Origin: Sedimentitalea arenosa | GTDB lineage: Bacteria > Pseudomonadota > Alphaproteobacteria > Rhodobacterales > Rhodobacteraceae | Direction: 5' to 3' | Length of the DNA: 64,000 bases | Assembly (NCBI RefSeq): GCF_016428585.1 | Contig: NZ_JAELVR010000009.1 | Coordinates: 62,001-126,000, forward strand | In this document: piece after piece, positions 18,461-28,725 of the stretch | Position numbering within the stretch: position 1 is the first letter of the stretch | Layout: every line of letters starts with the position of its first letter | The notes under the pieces: model-generated | Database searches by the model: none | What the model saw: the letters and a program-made list of their open reading frames with translations, nothing else | Told to the model about the DNA's origin: nothing | Translations under genes and position numbers: made by a program

Positions 18461-19098
18461 GACTGGAAAAGCCTCGTTGCCTGAGTTTCGTGTTTCATCG
18501 CGCCGATATCGGCGGCGAGGACGCAACTGCCGATATCGTCCGGTGACGCTTCCATCGCCGCTTCGGCCAGTGACAGGCATAGCGGCGCGCACTCGGCGAG
18601 AACGGCCTGCCCGTCGCTCTGCCCCAACGGCACCAGCCGCATTGCCGCAGAGCTGAGATTGCCGGCGAAGGCATACAGGAACAGCGCCAGCGTATCGCGC
18701 AGGGGCAGCCCGCAGAACTTTGCGGCGACGCCTACCGCGACCGGATAGCAAAGGTCTTCGAACGGCGTCTCCCAGATCGGCGCGGTCGCGCGCGCGAAGG
18801 CCGCGCCCTGGTTGACGGTTTCCGCCAGGCGTTCGCGTGACGGGGCCAGCGCGCGGGCAAGGGCGTCGGTCTCTGCCGCATCGTCGGCGCGGTAGGCGTC
18901 GGCCAGCAGGATCGCATCGCTACGCCCCGCGCCGTACTCCAGGATATCGCGCAGCCACCGGGAAAAGCTCGCCCGGTCGTGCACGTCGCCCTGCGCGACC
19001 GCCCATTCGAGGCCATGCGAATAGCTGAACGCGCCGACGGGGTAGGCGGGGGACAGCCACTGCGACAGGGTCAACAGGGCGTTCGGGTCAGTGCGCAT
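18457..19098 (-). CDS. ureF: Urease accessory protein UreF
   Basis: The 213-residue all-helical protein forms the UreD-UreF-UreG activation complex and gates the UreG GTPase. Family signatures are [26 protein letters not shown] at the N-terminus and [18 protein letters not shown] near residue 150. The chosen ATG at 19098 overlaps the end of ureE by 11 bases. A start at 19128 would add ten residues and overlap more, and is less likely. It sits between ureE and ureG, the standard order. Confidence 0.95.
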   Translation of the reverse strand: MRTDPNALLTLSQWLSPAYPVGAFSYSHGLEWAVAQGDVHDRASFSRWLRDILEYGAGRSDAILLADAYRADDAAETDALARALAPSRERLAETVNQGAAFARATAPIWETPFEDLCYPVAVGVAAKFCGLPLRDTLALFLYAFAGNLSSAAMRLVPLGQSDGQAVLAECAPLCLSLAEAAMEASPDDIGSCVLAADIGAMKHETQATRLFQS

Positions 19099-19543
19099 GG
19101 GAATGGGTGCGCCCGTGCCCATACGCACCTCCTTCTGGCGTGAAGGGTTCGACCACTTCGTGCACTGTCGCGCCGATCCTGCCGAGCATGTCGCGGATCA
19201 CGTGATCCGGCTGGATCAGCAAACGGTCGGCTTCGATCTGGCAGGGGGTGTGGCGGTTGCCCACATGCCAGGCGATGCGGGTCAGGTCGTCGCCGGTGAT
19301 CTCGAGCAGGGGTTCGGCCGCTGCGAGAATGCGGATCTCTCCGCCATCCTCCAACACCAGCACCCCGCCGTGATCCAGCGAGGTCGTCTTGGGCAGATCA
19401 ACCAGCAGCGACCTGCCTCCGTCCAGCTCCAGCACCTTGCGGCGCAGGAAGCGCGACTCGTAATCCAGCTGCACCTTTCCGACCGGCTCCGGCTTGTGCG
19501 GGTGGTCGTGGTAGTGCCGGGCGGTCAGCGCCGGGGCGGTCAT
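19088..19543 (-). CDS. ureE: Urease nickel metallochaperone UreE
   Basis: The 151-residue protein delivers nickel to the urease activation complex. The N-terminal peptide-binding domain is followed by the metal-binding domain with WHVGNRHTPCQIE (about 91-103), which includes the conserved nickel histidine. A C-terminal HGRTHSHAH tail can bind additional nickel. The His tail is short compared with enterobacterial UreE. ATG 19543 is chosen because the open frame beyond it has no homology-like character. It follows the DUF1127 gene by 19 bases. Confidence 0.94.
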   Translation of the reverse strand: MTAPALTARHYHDHPHKPEPVGKVQLDYESRFLRRKVLELDGGRSLLVDLPKTTSLDHGGVLVLEDGGEIRILAAAEPLLEITGDDLTRIAWHVGNRHTPCQIEADRLLIQPDHVIRDMLGRIGATVHEVVEPFTPEGGAYGHGRTHSHAH

Positions 19544-19562
19544 GAACGCCCCCCTGCAGAGA

Positions 19563-19787
19563 TCAGCCCCAGAATACGTCCTTGAACACGAAGCGTGCGA
19601 TCTCGTCGCGGCGCAGGCCACGCTCGGCCAGTTCGGCATCGCTCAGCGCGTTCAGCGCCTCCATCTGGCGCAGCCGCGAATCCGACTCTGCCCATGCAAG
19701 GAAAATGTTGCCGAGAGCCGAAGAGAACCGATGAAAGGCGCCGCTCAGCGAAAGGGACGCGTCGTGATGTGTGGATGAATGTGCCAT
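19563..19787 (-). CDS. DUF1127 small protein inside the urease operon
   Basis: The 74-residue basic/polar protein has a C-terminal DUF1127 motif (ALNALSDAELAERGLRRDEIARFVF). Short DUF1127 proteins in alphaproteobacteria are linked to small-RNA-mediated regulation and nutrient responses; the role of this one is unknown. It lies between ureC and ureE, with its own 138-base upstream gap containing inverted repeats, so it may be expressed partly on its own. A longer form starting at 19862 is possible, but the internal ATG at 19787 gives a typical DUF1127 length. Confidence 0.75.
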   Translation of the reverse strand: MAHSSTHHDASLSLSGAFHRFSSALGNIFLAWAESDSRLRQMEALNALSDAELAERGLRRDEIARFVFKDVFWG

Positions 19788-19925
19788 GGGAATACTTGCC
19801 TCTTTGGGGGTGGAATTTGTCTCCCCAAAAGTATGCTGCATGTGCAGCATGAACCAGTGCATCTGCAGAATATCCGCTGTGCGTCTGGTGCAAACCTGGA
19901 TGAAAATACATCATAAGCCGTTCTC

Positions 19926-21635
<1,710 letters not shown>

Positions 21636-21646
21636 TGTCGGGCCTC

Positions 21647-21958
21647 CTATCTGAATTGCGGGCCGCGCTTGCCGAGGCGGCGTGCGTTGGAACGGGTTTT
21701 TCTGCTGATTGGCGCGAGACCGGTGGCGGCCACGGCCAAGGGCGATTTGCCGGCCATTGTCGCTGTCCCGGCCGCCATTGCGGCACGGGTCCAGGCGTCG
21801 ACCTTTTCCGAGACCATGCGCGAATTCTCGGATGCGGGAACAGACCAGCCCCCCATCATCCCGAGTGTACGCATCCAGATGACCATCTGCGCCTCGGCCA
21901 ACATGACCGACATGTCATAGCCGAGACGCCAGAGCTGAAATGGGTCGCTTCGTTTCAA
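21647..21958 (-). CDS. Unknown small protein upstream of ureC
   Basis: The 103-residue protein has a Met-rich amphipathic region ([23 protein letters not shown], about 16-38) and a basic, Ala/Thr-rich C-terminus. Similar Rhodobacterales proteins are sometimes labelled antifreeze-like, a name I would not rely on; no function is known. The start is inferred as TTG 21958, one base after the stop of the upstream gene, giving the natural N-terminus [10 protein letters not shown]. The C-terminus ends 11 bases before ureC. Its Met-rich helix could bind metal or lie on a membrane; this is speculation. Confidence 0.6.
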   Translation of the reverse strand: MKRSDPFQLWRLGYDMSVMLAEAQMVIWMRTLGMMGGWSVPASENSRMVSEKVDAWTRAAMAAGTATMAGKSPLAVAATGLAPISRKTRSNARRLGKRGPQFR

Positions 21959-21959
21959 T

Positions 21960-22364
21960 TCAGGACTCCTCTGCTCTGAATACTTCGTCGACCGGCGTCT
22001 GTAGCCCGGTGACCAGCGCATTGGTCTGCGCCGCCATGCCGATCACGGCGAGCAACTCGCCATGCATCTCGGGCGTCATGCCCTTGGCCCGCGCCGCCGC
22101 CGTGTGGGAATGCACGCAATAGGAACAGCCATTGGCCGTGGATACGGCGACATAAATCATCTCCTTGACCAGCGGGTCGAGCGCGCCTGGCGCCATCACC
22201 ACCTTCAGCCGCTCCCAGGTCGCGTGCAGCAAGGCCGGGTCATGCGCCAGCGATCGCCAGAAATTGTTGATGAAATCGGTGCCGCGCACCTGTCGGATGT
22301 CATCGAAGACGGCCAGCGCTTCGGCGCTGACCTCCTCGTCCTGCAATAAAGGTACAGTGCCCAT
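21960..22364 (-). CDS. AhpD-like carboxymuconolactone decarboxylase family protein
   Basis: The 134-residue protein is a CMD-family, peroxidase-related protein. It carries the AhpD redox signature E68-x11-C80-x2-C83-x3-H87 (NGCSYCVHSH), the arrangement of the AhpD proton-relay and disulfide site. A role in thiol-dependent peroxide handling is therefore likely, though the electron partner is not known. It begins at ATG 22364, overlapping the cyclase stop by one base (TGATG type), and runs straight into the next small gene. Placement inside the urease operon is unexplained. Confidence 0.85.
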   Translation of the reverse strand: MGTVPLLQDEEVSAEALAVFDDIRQVRGTDFINNFWRSLAHDPALLHATWERLKVVMAPGALDPLVKEMIYVAVSTANGCSYCVHSHTAAARAKGMTPEMHGELLAVIGMAAQTNALVTGLQTPVDEVFRAEES

Positions 22365-23182
22365 CAGATCATCCCGAAGATGCGCGCCGGGCCGCCCGAT
22401 CCGCCGCGATGGGACGGCGCACCCACGATCAGCGTCGCACCGGTGGCTGGCATCTGGTCGAGCCCCTTGAGGCATTCGATGCCATAGCGGTTGGTCGGTA
22501 ACCAGGCATAGTGGGTGGCGAAATCGGCGGACGGACCGTGATCCAGCGACAGCGTGTCGACCGCGATGGCGACCGCGCCGGTTTCTTCGATCAGCATCTG
22601 CGCTGTTTCGACGTGAAAGCCGGGGAAGTGCATGGTGCCCGCCTCGTCGGCATTGCGGAAGCCCGCGCCGACCGCCTTGTGGTCCCAACCCGAATGCATC
22701 GCCACGCAGGCGCCATCGGGGATGTCGCCGTTGGCCGCGATCCAGGCCGCCAGATCGTCGGGTGTCACCTGCGCATCCGGATCCTCTGCGGCGCGTGCGG
22801 CGATGTCGATCACCGCCAGCGGACATACGAGGTTGCCGATCGGGATCTCGTCCACCGACTGTCCGTCGGCCGAGAAATGCAGCGGCGCGTCCACATGGGT
22901 ACCGGTGTGTTCGTTCACCATCACCTTGAACAGGTTGAACCCGTGTTCCGCGAAATTGAACTGCTGCTCCATTTCGACGCCCGGTTCGCCGAAATAGGTC
23001 GGGAAATCAGCGTCATAGGCGTGGCTCATGTCGACGACACCGCCATGGCCGCTCGCCATCGCGGGCGTTGTCGTCCCGGTGGCAACGGCCCCCGCCGCGA
23101 CCGCCGCCGCTCCGGCGGTAAAGAACGACCGGCGCGACAGCATCCTGTCCTTCACCGCATTCATCACGCAAACGTCACACAT
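22364..23182 (-). CDS. Tat-exported cyclase-family (kynurenine formamidase-like) metal hydrolase
   Basis: The protein has 272 residues. The twin-arginine signal SRRSFFTAGAAAVAAG (about 16-31) predicts folded export to the periplasm. The cyclase-family metal motif HTGTHVDAPLH (92-102) is intact. This family includes bacterial kynurenine formamidase and isatin hydrolase, which hydrolyse amide or lactam bonds. A periplasmic amidohydrolase in a urease operon might supply urea or a related nitrogen compound; that is an inference. The start ATG 23182 has GGGAGAG upstream. It lies 76 bases after ureB, the largest gap in this half of the operon. Confidence 0.85.
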   Translation of the reverse strand: MCDVCVMNAVKDRMLSRRSFFTAGAAAVAAGAVATGTTTPAMASGHGGVVDMSHAYDADFPTYFGEPGVEMEQQFNFAEHGFNLFKVMVNEHTGTHVDAPLHFSADGQSVDEIPIGNLVCPLAVIDIAARAAEDPDAQVTPDDLAAWIAANGDIPDGACVAMHSGWDHKAVGAGFRNADEAGTMHFPGFHVETAQMLIEETGAVAIAVDTLSLDHGPSADFATHYAWLPTNRYGIECLKGLDQMPATGATLIVGAPSHRGGSGGPARIFGMI

Positions 23183-23258
23183 TTCATCTCTCCCTGAGTT
23201 GGTTTTCGCGTCCGGGCGTCTGGCGCCCGCGCCCCAGCCTAGCACAGCCGCAAAAATC

Positions 23259-23567
23259 TCAATCCAGATTTCCCATCACCGCCTGGTTGAAGCCGAACAC
23301 CCTCCGCGCTCCGCTCAGCGGGATCAACTGCACCTCGCGGCGCTGGCCCGGCTCGAACCGCACAGCGGTGCCCGCCGCGATGTCCAGCCGCCGTCCGCGG
23401 GCCGTCACACGGTCGAAATCGAGCGCCGGATTGGCTTCGGCGAAATGAAAGTGCGAGCCGACCTGCACGGGCCGGTCGCCGGTATTGGCCACCATAAGCG
23501 TGATCGCTTCGACCCCCGCGTTGAGCAGCAGATCGCCTTCGGCGACCATCACTTCGCCGGGGATCAT
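23259..23567 (-). CDS. ureB: Urease beta subunit UreB
   Basis: The 102-residue structural subunit packs against UreC. Signature segments include [18 protein letters not shown] at the start, [28 protein letters not shown] (about 28-55) and [17 protein letters not shown] at the end. Its ATG overlaps the stop of the small membrane-protein gene upstream (ATGA). Typical size and motifs, no anomalies. Confidence 0.97.
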   Translation of the reverse strand: MIPGEVMVAEGDLLLNAGVEAITLMVANTGDRPVQVGSHFHFAEANPALDFDRVTARGRRLDIAAGTAVRFEPGQRREVQLIPLSGARRVFGFNQAVMGNLD

Positions 23568-23734
23568 TTTGTGCGAACCCGCACCAGAACGGCGGCGCCG
23601 GCGCCCACGCCGATGAGCGCGAGGCCCAGAAGCAGAGGCAGCATCTCGCCGCCATGGACATGCGGCGCATCGGTCGCGTGGGCCAGCGCAGGGCTCGCGG
23701 CCAGGGCGGGAAGGGTCAGGAAAAGTCGGGTCAT
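23564..23734 (-). CDS. Small membrane protein between ureA and ureB
   Basis: This predicted 56-residue protein has an N-terminal hydrophobic signal-like segment ([17 protein letters not shown]), a short His-rich stretch [12 protein letters not shown] (about 18-29), a second hydrophobic helix ([20 protein letters not shown]) and a basic tail. The predicted topology places the histidines outside the cytoplasm. An Asp/His cluster in front of a single helix could bind nickel or another metal, which is an inference. A good GGAGACCGAG ribosome site precedes the ATG, and its stop overlaps ureB (ATGA), supporting a real, coupled gene. I do not recognise a named family with confidence. Confidence 0.7.
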   Translation of the reverse strand: MTRLFLTLPALAASPALAHATDAPHVHGGEMLPLLLGLALIGVGAGAAVLVRVRTK

Positions 23735-23751
23735 CTCGGTCTCCTCGGAGG

Positions 23752-24054
23752 TCAGCGGATCGGATTGTGAACGGTGACGAGCTTGGTGCCGTCGGGAAAG
23801 GTCGCCTCGACCTGCACGTCGTGGATCATCTCGGGCACGCCCTCCATGCATTGCGCGCGGGTGATGATCTCGGCACCGGCCTGCATCATGTCGGCGACGC
23901 TGCGCCCGTCGCGCGCGCCTTCGACTACCGCGTCGGTGATCAGGGCGATCGCCTCGGGATGGTTCAGCTTGACGCCGCGGGCCAGCCGCCTGCGTGCGAC
24001 CTCGGCAGCCATCGCGACCAGCAGTTTATCCTTTTCGCGGGGGGTCAGTTGCAT
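23752..24054 (-). CDS. ureA: Urease gamma subunit UreA
   Basis: The 100-residue structural subunit has the canonical sequence: [23 protein letters not shown] at the start, [22 protein letters not shown] (about 29-50), and [29 protein letters not shown] at the end. It starts one base after the ureD stop and is followed 17 bases later by the small membrane-protein gene. Full length, no unusual residues. Confidence 0.98.
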   Translation of the reverse strand: MQLTPREKDKLLVAMAAEVARRRLARGVKLNHPEAIALITDAVVEGARDGRSVADMMQAGAEIITRAQCMEGVPEMIHDVQVEATFPDGTKLVTVHNPIR

Positions 24055-24055
24055 G

Positions 24056-24865
24056 TCAGATCATCCATGTTCGGGGGAGGTCGCCGCCGTTGAGCAGTCG
24101 GATCAGGGGCAGCATCGTTTCGCGCAGGGTGAACCCGTCTTGTGCCAATAGGCGGGCAAAAAGCAGCCCGTCGCGGACGAGGCTGACGCCGCCTGTCACG
24201 GGCATCAGGGCGCGCGCGGGCGCAAGAAGCCGCTCGGCATCGGGCGCAGCCAGCACCACGCTGGCCCAGGCGCCGCAGCCGGCGCCGATGGCCGGTCCCT
24301 CCATCCGCTCGACCGCATCGCCCAGGATGCGGGTGCGATCCGACATCAATAGCTTACCATCGCATGTGATCTCGATCCGGTCGTGGAAGGCGAGGTCGCG
24401 CACGGTTTCGCCCATCGCCGCGCGGCCCAGGATCACCGGTTCGACCAAAAGGGCGCGCGCGTCGCTCGCCATTTCGACTCTCAACCGGCGCGAAAGCGCC
24501 GCGCCGTCATAAAGCAGTGTTTCCTGCGGAAGCCAGTCCAGCCGAGACCCCGTGCCCAGAACGATCCGGGTGTCGATCCGCCCGGTTTCGCCCGGCTGCG
24601 CGCGATAGGCGCGCTCTGCTGCTTGCGTCGTCAGCACCAAGTGACAGCCGGCATCAGCCTCGGCAGCGATGGAAAAGCGGTCGCCGCCGGTCACGCCGCC
24701 GGCGGTGTTCAGCAGAACTCCGGTCAGGGCATCGCCACTGCCACGCGGAAACAGCAGCTTGAGCGAGCCGCGCTGATGCAGCGAAGCCAGCACACTGCTG
24801 CCGTCGCGTTTTTTGATGCCCAACCGAACGGCGCCCTGCGCTCTCGGCTGCGCCGCCTCGGTCAC
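24056..24865 (-). CDS. ureD: Urease accessory protein UreD
   Basis: The 269-residue scaffold protein binds apo-urease and recruits UreF and UreG for nickel delivery. Recognisable segments are [14 protein letters not shown] (about 51-64), [10 protein letters not shown] (about 78-87) and [14 protein letters not shown] (about 108-121). It is the first gene of the urease operon. The start is GTG 24865; no in-frame ATG lies upstream, and only a weak ribosome site is visible. The operon promoter must lie in the 485-base gap upstream. Confidence 0.95.
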   Translation of the reverse strand: MTEAAQPRAQGAVRLGIKKRDGSSVLASLHQRGSLKLLFPRGSGDALTGVLLNTAGGVTGGDRFSIAAEADAGCHLVLTTQAAERAYRAQPGETGRIDTRIVLGTGSRLDWLPQETLLYDGAALSRRLRVEMASDARALLVEPVILGRAAMGETVRDLAFHDRIEITCDGKLLMSDRTRILGDAVERMEGPAIGAGCGAWASVVLAAPDAERLLAPARALMPVTGGVSLVRDGLLFARLLAQDGFTLRETMLPLIRLLNGGDLPRTWMI

Positions 24866-25350
24866 CGGCAGGCCAGGGATATGAGCGGGTGCGGTAATGG
24901 TCTGGTCCTGCGCGATCTGGGAGGTGGTTGAGAGTTATCGCGGTCAAAATGCAGGCAGCCACGCTCTACTGTCTGCCCGGATGCCACCCTTTTGCAGACA
25001 ATACAGATTGCGTTGCGCAGAAAGCGTGCACAAAATGCGATCGCGACCAGAAAATGGGCGCTATTTGTCTGCCGCAGGTCGCCCGCCACGCCCGATCACG
25101 GACGTCAAACCGCCGAAAGCGGTTGCCGACCCGGCTTTTCGTGGAATAGGGTTTCGCAGAGTGAAACTCCGGGAATCGCACGCGCACCGTGAAATGGGAG
25201 GACTTGCCGTCCGTCTGGGCGGGAAGTGACGCAAGGTTCAAACCGGCAACGGGATCTGCGCGTTTGCATGGGCGGGACATCGGGGACTAGACATTTCAAG
25301 CGCGCGCCCAAGCCGGTGCGCCACACGTCATGATGATAGAGGGGAGCCTT
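24866..25350. promoter_or_regulatory. Divergent intergenic region ureD / acyl-CoA cluster
   Basis: These 485 bases separate the divergent urease and acyl-CoA operons and hold no convincing gene. Both operon promoters should be here. Visible elements are an imperfect palindrome GTTTCGC-AGA-GTGAAAC at 25151-25167 on the acyl-CoA side and AT-richer patches at about 24930-25065 on the urease side. An AGAGGGGAG ribosome site lies just before the ATG at 25351. I could not assign clear -35/-10 boxes. Confidence 0.55.
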
Positions 25351-27447
25351 ATGACGGACGCCATCGGATATGAACGCATCGGCGATATCGCGGTTCTGAA
25401 AGCACAGAACCCGCCGGTCAACGCATTGGGATACGACGTGCGCGTCGGCCTGATGGAAGGCATCGCCCGCGCCGAGGACGAGGGCGCCAAGGCGGTCCTG
25501 ATCTACGGCGAAGGCAACACCTATTTCGCCGGGGCGGATATCCGGGAATTCGGCCAGCCGCCGAAATCCCCCGGCCTGCCCGAAGTCTGTGACCGGATCG
25601 AGGCTTCGCCGCTGCTGGTCGTGTCCTCGATGCACGGAACGGCGCTTGGCGGCGGACTCGAAGTCGCGCTGTCCACCCACTACCGCATCGCAGTTCCTAC
25701 GGCGCGTGTCGGACTGCCCGAGGTTCTGCTGGGCATCCTGCCCGGCGCCGGCGGCACGCAGCGCTTGCCGCGTGTGGCGGGCGTCGAAGCGGCGCTCGAC
25801 CTGATCACGACCGGACGGCATATCAGGGCCGACGAGGCGCTGAAGCTCGGCATTATCGACAGAATCGAAGACGGCGCGCCACGCGAGATCGGGCTGGCCT
25901 ATACGAAGGAACTGCTGGATCAAAACGCCCCGCGCCGCCCGGTGAGCGAAATGGAGGCGCCCGAGCCGGTCGATTTCGACGCGGTCCATGACAGCGTGCT
26001 GAAAAAGGGCCGAGGCCAGATTTCCCCCGCCACCGCCGTGCGCGCGGTGCAGGCCGCGACCGAACTGCCCTTTGCCGAGGGCATGAAGCGCGAGCGCGAA
26101 CTGTTCATGGAATTGATGAACACTGACCAACGTCAGGGACTGATCCATGCCTTCTTCTCGGAACGCGCGGTCAGCAAGCTGCCCGAACTGAAGGGGGTCG
26201 AGCCGCGCCGGCTGGCCGCCATCGGCGTCATCGGCGGCGGCACGATGGGGGCGGGGATCGCCACCGCCGCGCTTTTGTCGGGGCTGACCGTGACCCTGCT
26301 GGAAATGTCGCCCGAGGCGGCCGAGGCGGCCAAGGGCCGGATCAAGGGCAACCTTCAGGGTGCCTTGAAACGTGGCAAGATCGACCAGGCGAATTTCGAG
26401 ACCCTGACCGAAAAATCGCTGACTTTGGCGACAGACTATGATGCTCTGAAGGACGCCGACCTCGTGATCGAGGCGGTGTTCGAGGAAATGGACGTGAAGA
26501 AGAAGGTCTTCACCCAGCTCGACGCCGTCTGCAAACCGGGCGCGGTGCTGGCGACCAACACCTCCTATCTGGATGTGAACGAGATCGCCGCGATGACCAA
26601 ACGCCCGCAGGACGTGATCGGACTGCATTTCTTCTCGCCCGCCCACGTGATGAAGCTGCTGGAGGTTGTGGTCGCGGATGAAACCGCGCCCGACGTGGTG
26701 GCGACCGGCTTCGCGCTCGGCAAGCGTCTCGGCAAGATCTCGGTCCGTGCCGGGGTCTGCGATGGCTTCATCGGCAACCGGATCCTGTCGACCTATCGGA
26801 CGGCAGCCGATCACATGATCCTCGATGGTGCCTCGCCCTACCAGATCGACAAGGCGCTGGAAGACTTCGGTTTTGCCATGGGACCCTTCGCGGTGGCAGA
26901 TCTCGCCGGACTCGACATCGGTTGGGCGGTGCGCAAAAGGAAACGCGCCGAAGGGCTCGACCCGCGTGCCCGCGACAGTGCTTATGCCGACAAGCTGTGT
27001 GAAGACGGCCATTTCGGCCAGAAGACCGGCAAGGGGTATTACGACTACGCGGCCGGCCCGCGGTCGCGCGTGCCCAACCCCGACGTGATGCCCCTGATCG
27101 AGGCCGAGCGCGCCGAGCAGGGCATCACCCCGCGCGAGTTCACGGATGAGGAAATCGTGCGCCGCTACATGGCCGCGATGGTCAACGAAAGCGCCAAGGT
27201 GGTGGGCGAAGGTATTGCGCGCCGCCCGCTCGACGTGGATATGACCCTGCTCTTCGGCTACGGCTTCCCCCGGTATCGCGGCGGTCCGTTGAAATGGGCG
27301 GACCTCGAGGGCTTGCCGGGGCTGCTCGACGACATAAGGTCCTGGGCCAAGGAGGATCCCTATTTCTGGGAGCCCGCGCCCCTTTTGGAGAAACTGGTCG
27401 CCGAAGGGCGCACCTTCGATGATCTCAACAAGGAAGCTGCCGCATGA
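25351..27447 (+). CDS. Enoyl-CoA hydratase / 3-hydroxyacyl-CoA dehydrogenase fusion
   Basis: The 698-residue multifunctional beta-oxidation enzyme is FadJ/FadB-like. The N-terminal crotonase domain (1-190) has both catalytic glutamates, E104 (GGGLEVAL) and E124 (GLPEVLLG). From about 290 lies an NAD-binding fold (IGVIGGGTMGAGIA) with the HFFSPAHVMKLLEVV active-site segment, and then a C-terminal dehydrogenase helical domain (to about 690). It hydrates trans-2-enoyl-CoA and oxidises the 3-hydroxyacyl-CoA product in the cytoplasm. A start at 25330 would add seven residues; ATG 25351 is preferred for its AGAGGGGAG site. The stop overlaps the thiolase start (ATGA), making a matched FadBA-like pair. 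Confidence 0.93.
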   Translation: MTDAIGYERIGDIAVLKAQNPPVNALGYDVRVGLMEGIARAEDEGAKAVLIYGEGNTYFAGADIREFGQPPKSPGLPEVCDRIEASPLLVVSSMHGTALGGGLEVALSTHYRIAVPTARVGLPEVLLGILPGAGGTQRLPRVAGVEAALDLITTGRHIRADEALKLGIIDRIEDGAPREIGLAYTKELLDQNAPRRPVSEMEAPEPVDFDAVHDSVLKKGRGQISPATAVRAVQAATELPFAEGMKRERELFMELMNTDQRQGLIHAFFSERAVSKLPELKGVEPRRLAAIGVIGGGTMGAGIATAALLSGLTVTLLEMSPEAAEAAKGRIKGNLQGALKRGKIDQANFETLTEKSLTLATDYDALKDADLVIEAVFEEMDVKKKVFTQLDAVCKPGAVLATNTSYLDVNEIAAMTKRPQDVIGLHFFSPAHVMKLLEVVVADETAPDVVATGFALGKRLGKISVRAGVCDGFIGNRILSTYRTAADHMILDGASPYQIDKALEDFGFAMGPFAVADLAGLDIGWAVRKRKRAEGLDPRARDSAYADKLCEDGHFGQKTGKGYYDYAAGPRSRVPNPDVMPLIEAERAEQGITPREFTDEEIVRRYMAAMVNESAKVVGEGIARRPLDVDMTLLFGYGFPRYRGGPLKWADLEGLPGLLDDIRSWAKEDPYFWEPAPLLEKLVAEGRTFDDLNKEAAA

Positions 27448-28616
27448 AACAGGCCGTGATCGTCGCTGCCGCCCGGACCGGGCTGGCCAAGTCCTTCCGG
27501 GGCTCGTTCAACATGACCCACGGCGCAACCATGGGCGGCCACGCCGTCGACGCCGCCGTGGAGCGCGCGGGGATCGACCCCGGCACGATCGAGGATTGCG
27601 CCATAGGCTGCGGCTATCCCGAGGGCGAGACCGGCAGCAACATCGCTCGCCAGATCGCCATCCGCGCCGGTCTGCCGGTGACGGCTGCGGGCATGACGGT
27701 GAACCGCTTCTGCTCGTCGGGCCTGCAGACGGTGGCGCTCGCGGCGAACGCGATCACTGCCGAGGGGGCCGGGCCGATGGTCGCCGGCGGTGTCGAGAGC
27801 ATCTCGATGGTGCAGCCCAAGGCGCGGCGTGCCGAGGAAAGCTGGATCGCAGAGCACAAGCCTGCGATCTACATGACGATGATCGAAACTGCCGACATCG
27901 TGGCCGAACGCTACGGCATCAGCCGCGAAGACCAGGACGCCTACGGTCTGCGCAGCCAGCAGCGCATCGCGGCGGCGCAGCAGGGGGGACTGTTTGACGA
28001 CGAGATCGTGCCGATGCAGACCACGATGGCGGTCAAGGACAAGGAGAGTGGCGAGGTGACGCTGCACGAGGTCACGGTGGATCGCGACGAATGCAACCGC
28101 CCGAACACCGCGATCGAGAGCCTGCGCGGCCTGCAGCCCGTACGCGAGGGCGGCTTTGTCACCGCGGGCAACGCAAGCCAGTTGTCGGATGGGGCCGCGG
28201 CGTTGGTCCTGATGGACAGCACGGCGGCCGAAAAGCAGGGTCTGGACCCGATGGGCGCCTTCAAGGGATTCTGCGTCGCCGGGTGCGAGCCCGACGAGAT
28301 GGGTATCGGACCTGTGTTTGCGGTTCCGCGCCTGCTGGAGCGGCATGGGCTGACGGTCGATGACATCGACCTCTGGGAGTTGAACGAGGCTTTCGCGAGC
28401 CAGGCGCTCTATTGCCGTGACAGGCTGGGGATCGATGACGCCAAGTGCAACGTCAACGGCGGCTCGATCGCCATCGGCCATCCGTTCGGCATGACCGGTG
28501 CGCGCATGGTCGGGCACCTGATGCGCGAGGGCAAGCGGCGCGGCGCGAAGCTGGGCGTCGTCACCATGTGCATCGGCGGCGGCATGGGCGCCGCCGGACT
28601 GTTCGAGATCTACTGA
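27444..28616 (+). CDS. Acetyl-CoA C-acyltransferase (thiolase)
   Basis: The 390-residue thiolase cleaves 3-ketoacyl-CoA with CoA. The nucleophile is C90 (VNRFCSSGLQT), the catalytic histidine about H346 (NGGSIAIGHPFGMTGAR) and the second cysteine about C376 (TMCIGGGMG). Translational coupling with the hydratase/dehydrogenase gene indicates it acts on that enzyme's product. It belongs to the degradative (FadA-like) rather than clearly biosynthetic type, judged by context. It ends 109 bases before the next gene, the largest gap in the cluster, where a GC hairpin lies. Confidence 0.94.
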   Translation: MKQAVIVAAARTGLAKSFRGSFNMTHGATMGGHAVDAAVERAGIDPGTIEDCAIGCGYPEGETGSNIARQIAIRAGLPVTAAGMTVNRFCSSGLQTVALAANAITAEGAGPMVAGGVESISMVQPKARRAEESWIAEHKPAIYMTMIETADIVAERYGISREDQDAYGLRSQQRIAAAQQGGLFDDEIVPMQTTMAVKDKESGEVTLHEVTVDRDECNRPNTAIESLRGLQPVREGGFVTAGNASQLSDGAAALVLMDSTAAEKQGLDPMGAFKGFCVAGCEPDEMGIGPVFAVPRLLERHGLTVDDIDLWELNEAFASQALYCRDRLGIDDAKCNVNGGSIAIGHPFGMTGARMVGHLMREGKRRGAKLGVVTMCIGGGMGAAGLFEIY

Positions 28617-28635
28617 AGGCCCGGGGGGCGTGCGC

Positions 28636-28654
28636 CCGGCCCGTCGAGGGCCGG
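28636..28654 (+). other. GC-rich hairpin between thiolase and acyl-CoA dehydrogenase
   Basis: A perfect 7-bp stem, CCGGCCC and GGGCCGG with a 5-base loop, lies in the 109-base gap. There is no T-run after it, so it is not a standard terminator. It could pause polymerase or protect mRNA ends within the operon. Confidence 0.4.
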
Positions 28655-28725
28655 ACACACGCGGTCCGGCACGGGAGGCCGGACATCGCCCCCGATCCAC
28701 GCAATCGCATCATAGGAGAGCACAA

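Noticed and set aside
24982-24996. TGCCAC-CCTT-TTGCA, sigma-54-like promoter upstream of urease genes
   Set aside because: The spacing between the two elements is one base short of the consensus and the GG at -24 is absent; it also points away from the urease genes.
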